Part shown: positions 30,554-42,630 of the stretch, piece by piece | Numbering within the stretch: the first letter of the stretch is position 1 | How the letters are laid out: each line of letters opens with the position of its first letter | Source: Heterohyrax brucei | Lineage: Eukaryota; Chordata; Mammalia; Hyracoidea; Procaviidae | Direction: 5' to 3' | NCBI GenBank assembly: GCA_028571685.1 | Contig: CM053146.1 | Coordinates: 26,447,431 to 26,511,430 of the forward strand | DNA: 64,000 nucleotides | Made by a program: the position numbers and the translations under genes | Notes under the pieces: generated by a model | Database searches by the model: none | The model's input: only the letters and a program-made list of their open reading frames with translations | Told to the model about the DNA's origin: nothing

Positions 30554-33500
30554 TGACATGTTGGATCAAAAGGCACAACCTTTCTATATGTTTCTGTCAA
30601 GAAACTCACTTTGAACTTAAAGATATGAACAAACTGAAAATTAAAGGATGGAATAATATATACCAAGCTAACAGAATACAAAGAACAGGTGTGGCAATAC
30701 TAATCTCAGATAAAATAGATTTTAATATAAAATCCACCACTGTGGACAAGGACAGTCACTACTTATTGCAGAAAGCTTCAATACGTAGCCAAGCCAAAAG
30801 CAGAACTAAATATTTATGCACCTAATACGAGCATTTAAACATATAGAACAAATACTGATTACAATGAGAAATGAGGTAGATCACTTTGCAATAATTGTTG
30901 GAGACGTCAACACTTCACTTTCAGTAATGGACAGATCATCTAGCAAAAAGGTCAGTAAAGATACAGAAGATCTTACTGTGACAAATAACTAAACCTCATC
31001 AACATATACAGAAGAGCTTTTTTATCCATAAACAGATAAATATATCTTCTTCTCCAATGCACATGGAACATTGTCAAGAATAGACCATGTATTAGCACAT
31101 AAAGCAAATCTCAACAAAATCCAAACTGTTGAATTATTGCAAAACAACATCTCAGACCATAAAGCTATAAAAGTTGAAATCAATAGCAGAAAAAACACAT
31201 AGAAATTGGAACTCATGGAAACTGAAGAACAGCTTGCTGAAAAAGCCACAGGTTATAGAAGAAATCAAGGATGAAATAAAGAAACTTATGGATTCAGATG
31301 AGAATGATATCACATCCTATCAGAACCTACGGGATACAGCCAAAGCAGTGCTCAGAGGTCAGCTTATCTCTATAACTTCAAACATTAGGAAGGAAAAAAG
31401 GATCCATACCAAAGAATTAACCCTACAGCTTGAACAAATAGAAAGAGAGCAACAGAAGAACCCCGAGGAACCAGAAAAAAAAAACAGATTATAAAGATTA
31501 GAGCACAACAAAATGAATTAGAGAATAGAAGAAAAACTGAAAAAATTGATAAAACCCAAACCCGGTCTTTTGAAAGGATCAACAAAACTGAGAAATCAGT
31601 GACTAAACTTACTGAAGAAAAACAGCAGAGGAAACAACCTGAATAAGAAATAAGATGGGAGATATCACAACAGATCTAACAGAAATCCAAAGTATCATAA
31701 CAGAATAGCACGAAAAACTGTACTACAACAGATTTGAAAACCTAGAGGAAATGGACAAATTCCTAGATTCATATCACCTGCCAAAATTATCAGAAGTAGA
31801 ATAACTTAAGAAATCCATCACAAGGGAAGAGATTGAAAAAATCATCCAAAAACTACTAACCACAAAAAGCCCTGGCCCAGATGGCTTCAGCACAAAATTC
31901 TACCAAGCTTTTAGAGAAGAGTTAGCTCTAATACGACTGAGACTATTTCACAACATAGAAAAGGATGGAATAGCTCTAATTTCATTATATGAAGCTAACA
32001 AAACCCTGATGCCAAAGCCATGAAAAGACCCCACAAAAATGTAAAACTAGAGACCGGTATCACCCATGAACCTAGATGCAAAAATCTTCCACAAAATCCT
32101 TGCCAATGAAATGCAACAATGTGAAAAAATAACTCAGCATGACCAAGTTGGATTCATACTAGGGATGCAAGACTCATTTCACACCAGAAAACATGTAAAT
32201 AACACAAAAGAAAAGAATCACTTGATTTTGTCAACTGATGAAGAAAAATGAGTTTGACAATTTCCAACACCCATTTATACTAAAACCTCTCAGCAAAACA
32301 AGAATAGAAGGCAAATTCCTCAGTGAGTTAAAGGGCATCTACAAAAAGCCAACTGTCTACATAATCCTGAATGGAGAGAGACGGAAAGAATTCCCCTTGA
32401 GAACAGGAGCTAGAGAAGGATGCCCACTCTCAATTCTCCTATTCAACATCGTCCTGAAAGTTCTGGCCAGAGAAATTAAACAAGACAAAGAAATAAAGGG
32501 ATCCACATCAGTGAAGAAGAAGTAAAAATCTTCCTGTTTGCAGATGATATGATTGTATATGTAGAGAATCCTAAAGACTCCATAAGTAAACTATTTGACC
32601 TAATAGAACAATTCAGCAGAGTATCAGGATATAAGATAAATAGAAGAAAATCTGTTGGATTCCTTTATACCAACAAAGAGTTCATTCAGGAAGAAATCAC
32701 CAAATCAATGCCATTTACTGTAGCCCACCAAAAGACAAAATGTCATGTTATTAGGTGCTGCCGAGTAGCTTCGAACTCACAGCGACCCTATGAACAACAG
32801 AACGAAACACTGGTCTTGCACCACGTCCGCAGTCGTTTTTATGCTTAAGCCCATTGTTGTGGACACTGTGACAATCCATCTTCTCAAGTGTTTTCCTCCT
32901 TTTGTCTGACTGTCCACTCTACCAAGCATGATGTCCTTCTCCAATGACTGATCTTTCCTGACAACATGTCCAAAGTAAGTAAGACACAGTGTTGCCATCT
33001 TTGGTTGCAAGCACTCTGGTTGTACTTCTTCCAGAACAGATCTATTTATTCTTTTGGCAGTCCATCATACATTCAACACTCGTCTCCAACACCACAATTC
33101 AAAGGCATCAATTCTTTTTCTGTCTTCTTTGTTCATAGTCCAGCTTTCACATGCATATGATGCAACTGAAAATATCATGGTTTGGGTCAAGCATATTTTA
33201 GTCTTCAAGGTGCCATCCTTACTTTTGAATACTTTGAAGAGGTCCTTTGCAGCAGATTTCCCAATGCAATGCATTTTTTGATTTCTCGACTGCAGCTTCT
33301 AAGGTAATTGATTGTGCACCCGAGTAAAATGAAATCTTTAACAACCTCAATCCTTTCTCCATTTACGACAATGTTGCTTACTGGTACAGTTGTGAGAATT
33401 TTTGTTTTCCTGATGTTGAGGTGCAACCCATACTGAAGACAAAATACCCAGGAATAAATTTAACTAGAGAAGTAAGAGACCTATGCAAAGAGAACTGCAA

Positions 33501-34720
33501 GACTTTACTTCAAGAAACAAAGAGAGTTACATAAATGGAGAAACTTATCCTGCTCATGGATAGGAAGACTTAACATTGTGAAAATGTCTATTATACCTGA
33601 AGTGAACTACATATACAGTCCAAACTCAATACAAATTCCAGTGACATTTTTTAATGACGTGGAGAAACAAATCACCAACTTTGTGTGGAAAGGGAAGAAA
33701 CCCTGGACACGCAAAGCACTGCTAAAGAAAAACAACACAGTGTAAGGTCTCTCCCTACCTGACCTTAGAACCTATTACACCCCCACAGTAGTCAAAACAA
33801 CCTGGTTCTGTACAAAATGAGACAAATAGACCAATGGAACAGAGGTGAGACTCCAGAGATGTCATTGTCTCCTAAGAACAGTTAATATTCAACAAAGACC
33901 CTAAGATTGTAAGCTGGAGTAAAAACAGTCTCTCTAACAAACAGTGCTTCAAAATTGGATATCTGTCTGCAAATAAACTGAAACAAGATCTATATCTCAC
34001 ACCTTACAAAAAAACTTAAATTGTATTAAAACCTAAATATCAAACCCAAAACAATAACGATCAAGCAAGAAAAAATAGTATCAATGATAGAAGTTTTAAT
34101 ACACAGCTTAGACAGACTTCAAAACCTGACAAACAAAGCATGATCAATGGAAGAGAAAGTAGATAAATGGGGACTACTAAGAATGAAACACTTTTGCTTA
34201 CCCAAATACTTTACCAAAAGAATTAAAAGATCACCTACAGAATGGGAAAAAATATCTGGCAACTATAGGTCAGACTAACGTCTGTGTCTCCATAATCTAC
34301 AAGGTACTGCAAAATATCAAAAGAAAAGGAAAAATAACCCAATTAGGCATCGGGCAAAGGAGATGGACAGTTACTTCTCTAAAGAGGATATCCAGGCAGC
34401 CAAAAGACACATGCAGAAATGCTCATGATCATTAGCTATTAAAGAAATCCAAATCAAACAATGATGAGATGCCATCTTATCAACAAGCTTGGCCATTATC
34501 AACAAGGTTGGCCATGGTCCAACCTAAGTGTGCATCAATGGATGAATGGGTAAACTGCAGTGTATTCAGACTATGCAATAATATGGAATAATAACAGTAA
34601 TTAAAAAACAGAAAATTTGGGAAATAGTAACATGGAAGAATCTAAAAAAGATTATCCTGAGTGAAATTAGTCTTTTGCAGAAGGACAAATATTGTATAAC
34701 ACCACTACTGTAAGGAGAAA
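30500..34720 (+). pseudogene. L1-2 ORF2 remnant, interrupted by RTE R3
   Basis: The endonuclease segment has WIKRHNLSICFCQETHFELK (30553 onward), GVAILISDKIDFN, and SDH at 31152-31160. The RT segment has SGLNPDG-like KSPGPDGFSTKFYQAFREEL near 31870 and an intact FADD box at 32537-32548 (FADDMIVYVENPKDS). R3 interrupts the segment after FADD at 32742. Sequence resumes at 33446 (GINLTREVRDL). Stops and frameshifts are frequent. Confidence 0.82.
32742..33435 (-). mobile_element. 5'-truncated RTE copy R3 inserted in L1-2 ORF2
   Basis: A 694-bp antisense RTE 3' portion flanked by a perfect 10-bp target duplication, aagacaaaat (32732-32741 and 33436-33445). The minus strand keeps RTE C-terminal sequence: VVNGERIEVVKDFILLGCTI, then CIGKSAAKDLFKVFKSKDG and SYACESWTMNKEDRKRIDAF. 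It is less diverged by eye than R1, R4 or R6. It shows that RTE was active after L1-2 inserted. Confidence 0.92.
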
Positions 34721-35667
34721 AGAAAATGTTTAAATGCAGAAGAATCTTTGATGGTTACAAGTGTGAGGGCAGAGAATAAGGGGTATTCACTAATTAGACA
34801 GTGGGTAAGTTAAGTGAAGGGAGGGACAACACTCAGCAGAGAAGAAGTCAGCACAACTGGACTAAACCAAAAGCTAAGAAGTTTCATCAATATAACCAAC
34901 ACTTGGAAGGACAGAGTAGCAGCAGCAGGGCTGTGGGGATCATCGTTTTAAGAGACATCTAGCTCAACTAATAAAACAATGTTTTTTTCCGAAAATGTTC
35001 TGCATTCCACTTTGGTGAGTGGCATCTGGGTCTTCACAGATCAAGTGGTCATCTGAAAAGCATCAACCTGCCCTAACCCACCTGGAGCAGAGGAGAATAA
35101 AGGACATCTAAGACATCAGGAAAACATAAGCACAAGAGACAGAAAGGCCATGTAGTCCAGAGACAGTATCAGCTTGAGATGAGATGAAAAAGATGTTGCC
35201 TGCTACCACTAGTGACAGCCCTGATAGGGAACACAACAGAGAATCCCTGATAAAACAGGAGAAAATCTCAACTTCTATTTAGACCAGACTTGATGGTCCA
35301 GCAGACTGGAGGGTCCCAGGAAAATAAGGCTTCCAGACTCACTGAGAGCCTAGAGTTGTAAACATTCTTAAACCTAACTTTCCACAGAAAGACTGAACCA
35401 GACTGTGAGATATAAAATGATACTTGCCAAGAGTATGCTTCTTAGTTGAAGTAGATACATGAGACTAGCCATGACACTCCTGTCCAGAGGCATGATGAGA
35501 GGGCAGAAGGGGCAGGAGCTGTTCAAAGAGACAGGGGAAATACAGGGTCAAAAGGACAAGTATGTTGTCATAGCACAAGGAGAGCAGCTACATTACATAA
35601 CAATGTGCTTGTAAGTTTTTGCATGACAAAATTACTGGATTGTCAACTTTCAACTTAAAGCACAGAT

Positions 35668-35898
35668 TTTTTTTTTTTTTTTAATTGTGATTGAACAAAA
35701 GTATACAGCTTCTTCTTCTGCTCTCCTTGCCTGGTGATAGCACACTCCTTCTTTTCATTCTGTACATGTGATATCCTCTTAATAATCTCCTGTCCCCTCC
35801 TCTCTACTCTCTCCTTTCCCTTCTAGTCAGAGGCCAGTAGGACAGCATCTTATAGATTCAAAGAACCATAAAGTACATACACACTGTATGGTCATAAT
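35668..35898 (-). mobile_element. 5'-truncated antisense L1 3' tail
   Basis: A poly-T (to 35682) followed by reverse-complement L1 3' UTR (gcctggtgatagcacactcc, gtcagaggccagtaggacag). This is homologous to the L1-3 3' UTR. It is flanked by cacagat on both sides (35661-35667 and 35903-35909), part of an 11-bp duplication with two mismatches. It inserted at the tail of L1-2. Confidence 0.8.
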
Positions 35899-36884
35899 GA
35901 AACACAGATATTTTTAAAAGACACAACACTCACACTAGCACCAATAAAATAAGTTATAAATTTAGAAAAATATTTGTAACATCTACATGAGGAAAGCTAC
36001 AAAAGATATTATGAGATAAATTGAACAAGATTTATATAAATGGAGAGATAGTCCACATTCATGTATATGAAGAATCAGTATTTTTAAGTTGTCAGTTCTT
36101 CCCAACTTGATATATAGATTTAACGCAATCCCAATCAAAATCTTAGGAAATTATGTTGTGAATATTGACAAACTGAATTTAAGGCCATATGGAAAGTTAA
36201 GGGCTCCCTCAGAATAGCCTATACAACACTGAAGTAGAAGAATAAAGATTGAGGACAGATACTATCTCCAACTTAAAAATGTACTATAAGGTTAAAGGAA
36301 TGAAGACACTGAAACAATAGATTAATGAAAGCAAATAGAAAGGATGGAAATAGACTGACACAACTGTAATTTAACTGATCTTTGACATGTGAGCAAAGAA
36401 ATTTAATGATGCTTTACAATAAATAGTGACAGAACAATTAAACATCTACAGGGAAAACAAGGAATCTAGACACTGATTTTATGCCTTTTAAGAAAGTTAA
36501 CTTGAAAAGAATCATAGACCTAAACAAAAACCAGAATGTTATAAAATTCCTAGAGGATAACCTAGATAAATATCTAGATGATCTTGGGTTGCCAATGGAG
36601 TTTGGTATAACACAAAAGTCAATCAATGAATAAAAAAATGGTAAGCTATGCTCCGTTAAAACTGAAAATAGTGTTAAAATAATGCAAAGATGAGCCATAT
36701 ACTGAGATAAAATATTTGTAAAATGTCTATCTAAAATATGCAGAAAAAATTCTTTAAAGCTCAATAATACAAAAACAATTAAGAAAGGAGCCAAAAGTTT
36801 GAACAAACACTTCTTCAAAGAAGATACACAGATGTTAAGTAGGTACATGAAAAGATGATCAATGTTGTATGTCATTAACCCATA

Positions 36885-37046
36885 GCTATCAAATAGATTA
36901 CAATTCATAGTGAACCAATAGGACAGAGTAGAACTGCTCCATAAGGTTTCCAAGGCAGACTATCACACCTTTCTTCCACAGAGCAGCCCGTGGATTCAAA
37001 CCACTACCCTTTGGTTAGCAGACCAGTGCTTAACCACCACACCTGT
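36885..37046 (-). mobile_element. AfroSINE in L1M
   Basis: Reverse orientation. The core is agtagaactgctccataagg. An extra block (gactatcacacctttcttcc) follows the core. The end is cagtgcttaaccaccacacc. Confidence 0.88.
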
Positions 37047-37363
37047 ACAAGTCCTTTCCAAATGTATGCAACAAGGCAGACCACTACACACTTAAAGAAA
37101 GGATAAAATCCAAAACACTGACAATACCAAATGCAGCAGAGAAATGTAGAACAACAGAAAATTTCATCCATCACTTGTAGGAATAGAAAATACTGTAACC
37201 ACTTTGGAAAAAAGTATAGCAGTTTCTTGCAAAGTTAGATATAGGCTTGTCATGCAATCAATCCAGCAATTATGCTCCTAAGTATTTACATCAAAACAGT
37301 TGAAAACTAACTGTTCACCCCAAAATCTGCATGTGACTATTTACAGCAACTTTATTTATAATT

Positions 37364-37385
37364 GACAGCACTTGGCTGGCTTGGC
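37364..37385 (+). mobile_element. 22-bp SINE/RTE tail micro-insertion with target-site duplication
   Basis: The insert gacagcacttggctggcttg gc interrupts L1M sequence. It is flanked by a 12-bp direct repeat with one mismatch: ttatttataatt at 37352-37363 and ttattcataatt at 37386-37397. The empty site can be inferred from the L1M context. This is the shortest and clearest of the tail-only insertions. Confidence 0.8.
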
Positions 37386-38087
37386 TTATTCATAATTGTC
37401 AAAAAATTGAATTGAGAAAGTTGTCCTCCAATAGGAAAATGATAAAAAAAAAAACTGTAGTAATTCATACCATGGAATATTATTCAGTGAAAAAAAGAAT
37501 CAATCAATCCATGAAAGACAAGGAGAAACTTGATATGCACTAATGCTGAGTTTAAGAAGCCACTCTGAAAAGATCACATAGGATTCTAACTGTATGACAA
37601 TCTAAAAAAGGCAGAACTAGACACAATAAAAAGACCAGTGATTGCCAGGTTTGGGTGGGCCATGGATGTGTGCTTGTGTGTGAAGGGATAAAAAAGGTAT
37701 AGCACAGGACATTTTTAGGGCAAAAAAACTATTCTGTATGATACTGTGATGGTGGATATGTGACATTATGCATTTGCCATAACCCATAGAACTATACAAC
37801 ACAAAGGGTGAACCCTCATGTAAACTATGAGCTTAGTTAGTAACAATGCATAAATAAATATTGTACATCCACCCACATAAATATTGGTACCACACAAAAG
37901 CTAACAACACCAGAAACTGGGGGTGTTGAGGAAGGGGATACAGGGGAAAAGTCTGTATTTTCTGTTCAAATGTTTTGTAAACCTAGAACTGCTCTAAAAA
38001 TAGTCTAGTAATAAAAAAAAATTGTAAGAACATAATATTAATGTAGGAACAAAAATACTACAGTTTCATAACTTATTTTTTTCTTTA

Positions 38088-38136
38088 GGGTCGCCATGAG
38101 ATGAGTCAGATCCGACTCAATGGCACTTGGCTTGGC
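38088..38136 (+). mobile_element. SINE/RTE 3'-tail fragment
   Basis: About 49 bp: gggtcgccatgagatgagtc, agatccgactcaatgg, cacttggcttggc. It is the same tail type as 37364-37385 but longer. No clear duplication was seen. Confidence 0.6.
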
Positions 38137-38821
38137 AACTACCTCAAGTCACATCAAAGAAGCTTATCTGAAGAAATTCATTTTTCAGTCTTTTAAAGAT
38201 ATCTCAATGGATAAGAGTTCAGGATTACTACATTACCGCAAGTGCCATGATAATTTTTAAAGAATAGTTTTCTCTTAATTCAAAAGATGGTTCAGATACA
38301 AAATTCAATTATCTTCCTTAGATGCAAATGGTTATCATAAAAATGCTACTCTATTTCTTTGGAGATAATTAACATTTTATCTCAGTTAGATTGCCTTTTA
38401 CTACAGCGATGTTGTCTCATTGAAACTTTATAGCATGTCTAATTGCCATTAATTTCTAATCTCAAATATTGAAAATAATCAAGAATGTAGTCTTTTGAGT
38501 GTGATAATTGTTTTTGATGGAAAAGGCATTTAATTTTAGTTTTAATTAAATTAATTTACAAATTTTGAGTTGATACTGGTTTCCAGGCTAGTGGGGGCAT
38601 GTTTATAATTTGAATCTTCATGAATAGCCTGAATTTGTCACTATAAAAATGGTAATAAAAAAGACAATGGTCTCATGAAGTACGAGTTAAAAAGTAAAAT
38701 TAAAATACAAAATCTACCATGATCACGAGACTAGAGATTACTACGTAAATCCATCATAAAAAATGATACAAAATATTTGTTAAGGAGTATAAATTTTGAA
38801 TATCAATAAAGTAACTATTGC
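38137..38821. other. No gene or recognised repeat
   Basis: AT-rich unique-looking sequence. Confidence 0.5.
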
Positions 38822-38960
38822 AGTCATGTCAATTCTGATTTAGAGCAACTCTATAGTACATAGCAAAACTGCCCCATTGGGTTTCCCAGAAGAGGATGGT
38901 GGATGTGAACCACCCATCTTTTGGTTAGCAGCACAGCTCTTAACCACAGCACCATCAGGG
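38822..38960 (-). mobile_element. AfroSINE
   Basis: Reverse orientation. The core is aaaactgccccattgggttt, then ccatcttttggttagcagca, and it ends aaccacagcaccatcaggga. Confidence 0.9.
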
Positions 38961-39309
38961 AGGATAAATTCATGAATGAGAGTCATTTGACATGGAAATG
39001 AACACATGTATGTCAGAAGAATACAGCCAATGAAAGACAACCAAGCATTCAGAAGCAAGTGCACGCATAAACTAAAATGATGTATGATATAGGTGATGTT
39101 GCAGTTACTCCAGAAATGATGGGCTGTAGAGCTGATGATGCTGGGACAGTAAATGTTCTCATAGAAAAAATGCTATTTTCTGTCTTTCCTTCAAACCATT
39201 ATACAAGTCAATTTTGTGTGCATCGAAGGCCCAAATATTAAAAAAAAAAAAAAGCCTTTTTAGAGGAAAATATTTAAGACTGTAATTAGGAGTTTTGAGT
39301 AGTGAACAA
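38961..39309. other. No gene or recognised repeat
   Basis: Unique-looking sequence with a 14-base A run near 39240. Confidence 0.45.
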
Positions 39310-39603
39310 TTTAAAAAAAGGAACTGATATATTTAATTTTGCTAAAATTAAAAGCAAAAAAAATACCAAATTAAAAAAATTTCTGTTTTTATAAAGTCAC
39401 TATGAAGAAAACAATCACGTATGTTGTAAAAGAACAATCTGCAGTATATGTAAGTAAAATGATTAGTATTAAGAATACATTTTAAAAAGTCTGCAAAAAT
39501 AATTTGAACATGTCATAGAAAATGTCATAACTATGAATAGGCAATCCAAAGGAAGAGAAATAGAGATGGTCAATATATACACGAAAAGATGCACAGATTC
39601 AAT
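39310..39603 (+). mobile_element. Ancient L1M ORF2 fragment
   Basis: Strongly diverged. It contains ttgctaaaattaaaagcaaa, then aaaatttctgtttttataaa and aggcaatccaaaggaagaga. These follow the order of the L1M ORF2 C-terminal region. RTE copy R4 starts directly at its right end. Confidence 0.55.
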
Positions 39604-39812
39604 ATTGTTGTTGGTTACCATTCAGTCTACTCTAAGTTGTGGAGACCTTACCTGTAACAGAGCTAAATGATGCCTGGTCCTGTTCCACCTTCTTGATAGT
39701 ATGTTCAAACATTGTTTGAGTTGTTGTAGCTATTATGTCAGTTCATCTCACTGTTCATCCTGTACTTCACCAAACATAATGTCCTTTTCTATGAACTCAT
39801 TGTTAGGTAGTA
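39604..39812 (-). mobile_element. RTE copy R4, short and diverged
   Basis: An antisense RTE 3' end: ttgttggttaccattcagtc, gcctggtcctgttccacctt, ccaaacataatgtccttttc, then a match to the ctccagggactg region. Only about 210 bp remains. Confidence 0.72.
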
Positions 39813-40204
39813 TAAATTAAAATAATGGTCAAATTCTGTTTTTGATTTGTCTGATTCATGGTCTACTAATGCTAAGAATAGATGAAAGTGTTGTACAAAG
39901 AGGCCCTTACACACAGAGCTGAGAACAAAATGCTAGTAGAATAACCCAGCATAACAACATTGTAGAATGTCCAGAGACACGTGTGGTGTAAAAGTATCCT
40001 TTAATGCATTAGAATAAATATCATTAGGTCTAGCATACAGGATTTCTTCCAAAAGAAAGGAAGAGGACATTCATGACAGGAGAGAAATACATAGCATTGG
40101 CTTAAAACGTACTGGCAATGTCGTATTAATCACCTTCAGTAATAAGTCCAGGTAGTCACATTATTTTTAGTATACTTATTTATGCTTTTTAAAAATATTA
40201 AAAA

Positions 40205-41443
40205 TATTGTACATTGACAGGAAACTTCCAGAAAGTCAAGCCAGATTCAGAAGAGGGTGTGGAACCAGAGTTACCATTGCTGATGTCAGGCAGATCCTAC
40301 CTGAAAGCAGAAAACACCAAAAAGATGTTACCTGTGTTTTATTAACTATGCAAAGGCAATAGACTATGTAGACCACAACAAATTACAGACAACAATGCAG
40401 AGAAAAGGAATTAGAGAACACTAAACTGTGCTCGTATGAAATCTGTACACGGACAAAAGAGGCAGTCATTTGAACAGAAGAAGAGGATACTACACGGCTC
40501 AAAATCAGGAAAGGCATGCATCAGGTTTGTGCCCTTACACCATACTTATTCAATCTGTATGCTGAGCAAATAATTCTATTTATTGGACTATATGAAGAAG
40601 AATATGGCATTAGGATTAAAGGAAGACTCTTTAACAACCTGCAATATGCAGATGATACAAATTTGGCTTACTGAAAGTCAAGAGGACTTGAAAGACTTAC
40701 TTTACTGATGAAGATCAAAGATCACAGCCTTCAGTGCAGACTGCACCTCAACATCAAGAAAACAAAGATCCTCACAACTGATCCAATAAGCAACATCAAG
40801 GTAAATGGAGAAGAGATTGAGGCTATCAAGAATCTCGTTTTACTTGAGTCCATAATCAACTCTCATTGAAGCAGGAGTCAAGAAATGAAAGGACCTATTG
40901 CTTTAGGTAAATCTGCTACAAAAGACCTCTTTAAAGTGTTTAAAAGCAAAGATGTCAAGTTTAGGACTAAGGTGTGCCTGACCTAAGTCATGGTATTTTC
41001 AATGTCTTCGTGTACATGTGAAAGCTAGACAATGAATAAGGGAACAATAAAAAGAAATTGATGTTTCTGAATTACAAAGTTAGCAAAAAACAAAAATGGA
41101 CTATACCATGGACTGCTGAAAGAATGAAGAAGTCTATCTTTGAAGAAATGCAACTAGATTGCTCCTTGGAAGTGAGAATTGTGAGACTTTGTCCCATGTA
41201 CTTTGGATATGCTATCAGGAGTGATCAGTCTCTAGAGAAGGATGTCATGCTTGGTAAGACAGGGAGTCACCAAAAGAAGAGGAAGGCCCTCAGGGAGATG
41301 GACAGATACAGTGGCTGCAGCAACTGGCTCAGACGTAGCAATGATTGTGAGGATATCACAGGACAAAATAGTATTTCATTCCATTGTACATAATATGTAA
41401 CAATGAGTTGGAACTGGCTGTTTAGAACCTAACAAAAACAACG
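40205..41443 (+). mobile_element. RTE copy R5, RT to 3' end
   Basis: About 1.24 kb in sense. It starts in the RT domain (aagtcaagccagattcagaa, the SSRFRRG-type block). It keeps the RT catalytic box YADD at 40645-40656 (LQYADDTNLAY). It continues through the C-terminal region (MFLNYKVSKKQKWTIPWTAE at 41058 onward) and ends with the RTE tail and an acaaaaacaac terminus. Frameshifts and stops break it. Confidence 0.88.
41058..41393 (+). pseudogene. RTE C-terminal ORF fragment (R5)
   Basis: An open frame of 111 codons covering the RTE protein end: IPWTAERMKKSIFEEMQLDC, then LCPMYFGYAIRSDQSLEKDV and MLGKTGSHQKKRKALREMDR. These are the conserved segments after the RT domain in BovB-like LINEs. It is the longest open RTE piece here. 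The upstream RT is out of frame. Confidence 0.75.
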
Positions 41444-42085
41444 GAGTATTATTTGCTAGTTTTTAGGAAAAATGTAGTAAATGAAATTGATTTTTTAAAT
41501 ATTGCTTTCCATGTTAAGGAAATACAAACATTTTAAGCCATGTCTTCAACAACTGAATGGGAAACAATGATTTCCTAAAATTATTTTAGAATGCACAAAA
41601 TGGTATTGTATAGTAGTAGATATATAATTTGCTAAGAGTTATTTAAGATTCAATCCTTTCCTTTATTTTACAAGTTCTGCTCTTCCAAATACATTGAATT
41701 CCCAGAAGCTTGTAAAGAAAAACCCAAAAGGAAAAAAATTCAACAAAAAAATACATAACTTTATTATTCAGAAATTCTAGAAAGAAATGAAATAATCTAA
41801 AGCAGAAAGGGAACGTTAACCTGCTTCTAGCTACGTATATTTTCTTTTGAGTGCTTTTAACATCAGTTGACTGCTAAGATCAACCAGAAAATTGCCTCCC
41901 AATTACTTGTAAATCATTTCTCATTCACACAATACCTTAATTTTCACACTTAAATAAAGTCAGTTTATGCTGTTTTAGGCATTAACAAAGACAACACATT
42001 TCTGGCTCTGGGATTCAAGTCCTCTCTCACCTTTGCAGGTCAGCAAGTGATCTGACCACAACACTGGATCTGGGTTGGTCATTTA
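41444..42085. other. No gene or recognised repeat
   Basis: AT-rich sequence without recognisable features. Confidence 0.5.
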
Positions 42086-42089
42086 TTCA

Positions 42090-42246
42090 ACTATATCACT
42101 CACCACCATCGAGTCGACTTCAACTCATAGTGACCCTATAGGACAGAGTAGAACTGCTCCGTAGAGTTTTGTAGCAGCAGCTTCCAGATTTGAACTGTTG
42201 ATCTTTTGGTTAGGAGAAGTAGCATTTAACTACTATGCCACCAGAG
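42090..42246 (-). mobile_element. AfroSINE, near full length
   Basis: Reverse orientation. The tail is tatcactcaccaccatcgag, the core is gagtagaactgctccgtaga, and the end is ctatgccaccagagtttcgc. Confidence 0.92.
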
Positions 42247-42426
42247 TTTCGCAGTAGCTTAGTAGGGATGTGCTACTGAACTTCCTAGGCTACCTGCGTG
42301 TTTTCTCGTGAAAGGAGAAGACAATGATATCTTGGTTCAAATCGTGGTCTCACTACCCACCAGCTGTGTGGGGCTAATATAATACTAAGTTTACCTGTAT
42401 TTACTTCCCTGTTTCTAAACCACAAT

Positions 42427-42630
42427 TAGGCGTCCTACGTGGTGTAGTGGTGGTTAAGTACTCAGTGTTTAACCAAAAGTTTTGACAGTTCAAACCCACC
42501 AGCCAGTCAGCAAGAAAAAACTTGGTCATCTGTCTCTCCGAGTGTCTATAGCCATGTTTGCCCTGTGGGGCAGTTACATTTTGTCTTACAGGACCACTAT
42601 GAGTCAGAATTGATTCAACGGTATGGGAGT
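42427..42630 (+). mobile_element. AfroSINE, long variant
   Basis: The head is aggcgtcctacgtggtgtag, with B box cagttcaaacccaccagcca. An inserted middle segment (acttggtcatctgtctctcc) is followed by core ctgtggggcagttacatttt and tail attgattcaacggtatggg. Confidence 0.88.

Larger units (their letters stand above)
28077..35667 (+). mobile_element. Full-length younger L1, copy L1-2, interrupted by RTE
   Basis: The 5' UTR begins gagggtggagtcaaggtggc and runs to 29156. ORF1 remnant is 29157-30055, ORF2 remnant is about 30500-34720, and the 3' UTR ends near 35660 (ggattgtcaactttcaactt). RTE copy R3 sits in ORF2 (32742-33435). A small deletion lies near 34490. No convincing target duplication links the two ends: the left neighbour is L1-A, while the right neighbour is an antisense L1 tail and then ancient L1M. 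A later rearrangement is therefore likely. Confidence 0.85.
35915..38027 (+). mobile_element. Ancient L1M (MA/MB-like) 3' half
   Basis: It starts mid-ORF2 (caccaataaaataagttata). It runs through characteristic L1M ORF2 sequence (aacgcaatcccaatcaaaat at about 36123) to an old L1M-type 3' end (cctagaactgctctaaaaat, 37982 onward). An AfroSINE and a 22-bp SINE tail insert interrupt it. Its first 130 bp or so overlap in L1 coordinates with the end of L1-A, so it is not the missing part of L1-A. Confidence 0.78.

Noticed and set aside
36438-36953. 171-codon minus-strand open frame, the longest in the window
   Set aside because: It lies antisense to ancient L1M ORF2 sequence, and its right end runs into an AfroSINE. 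Low-stop antisense frames are expected from A-rich L1 DNA.
16690-38027. Segmental duplication between the 16.7-28 kb and 48.5-59.5 kb L1 blocks
   Set aside because: The hosts are related L1s, but the inserted elements differ in identity, orientation and position, and the flanking unique sequence does not match.
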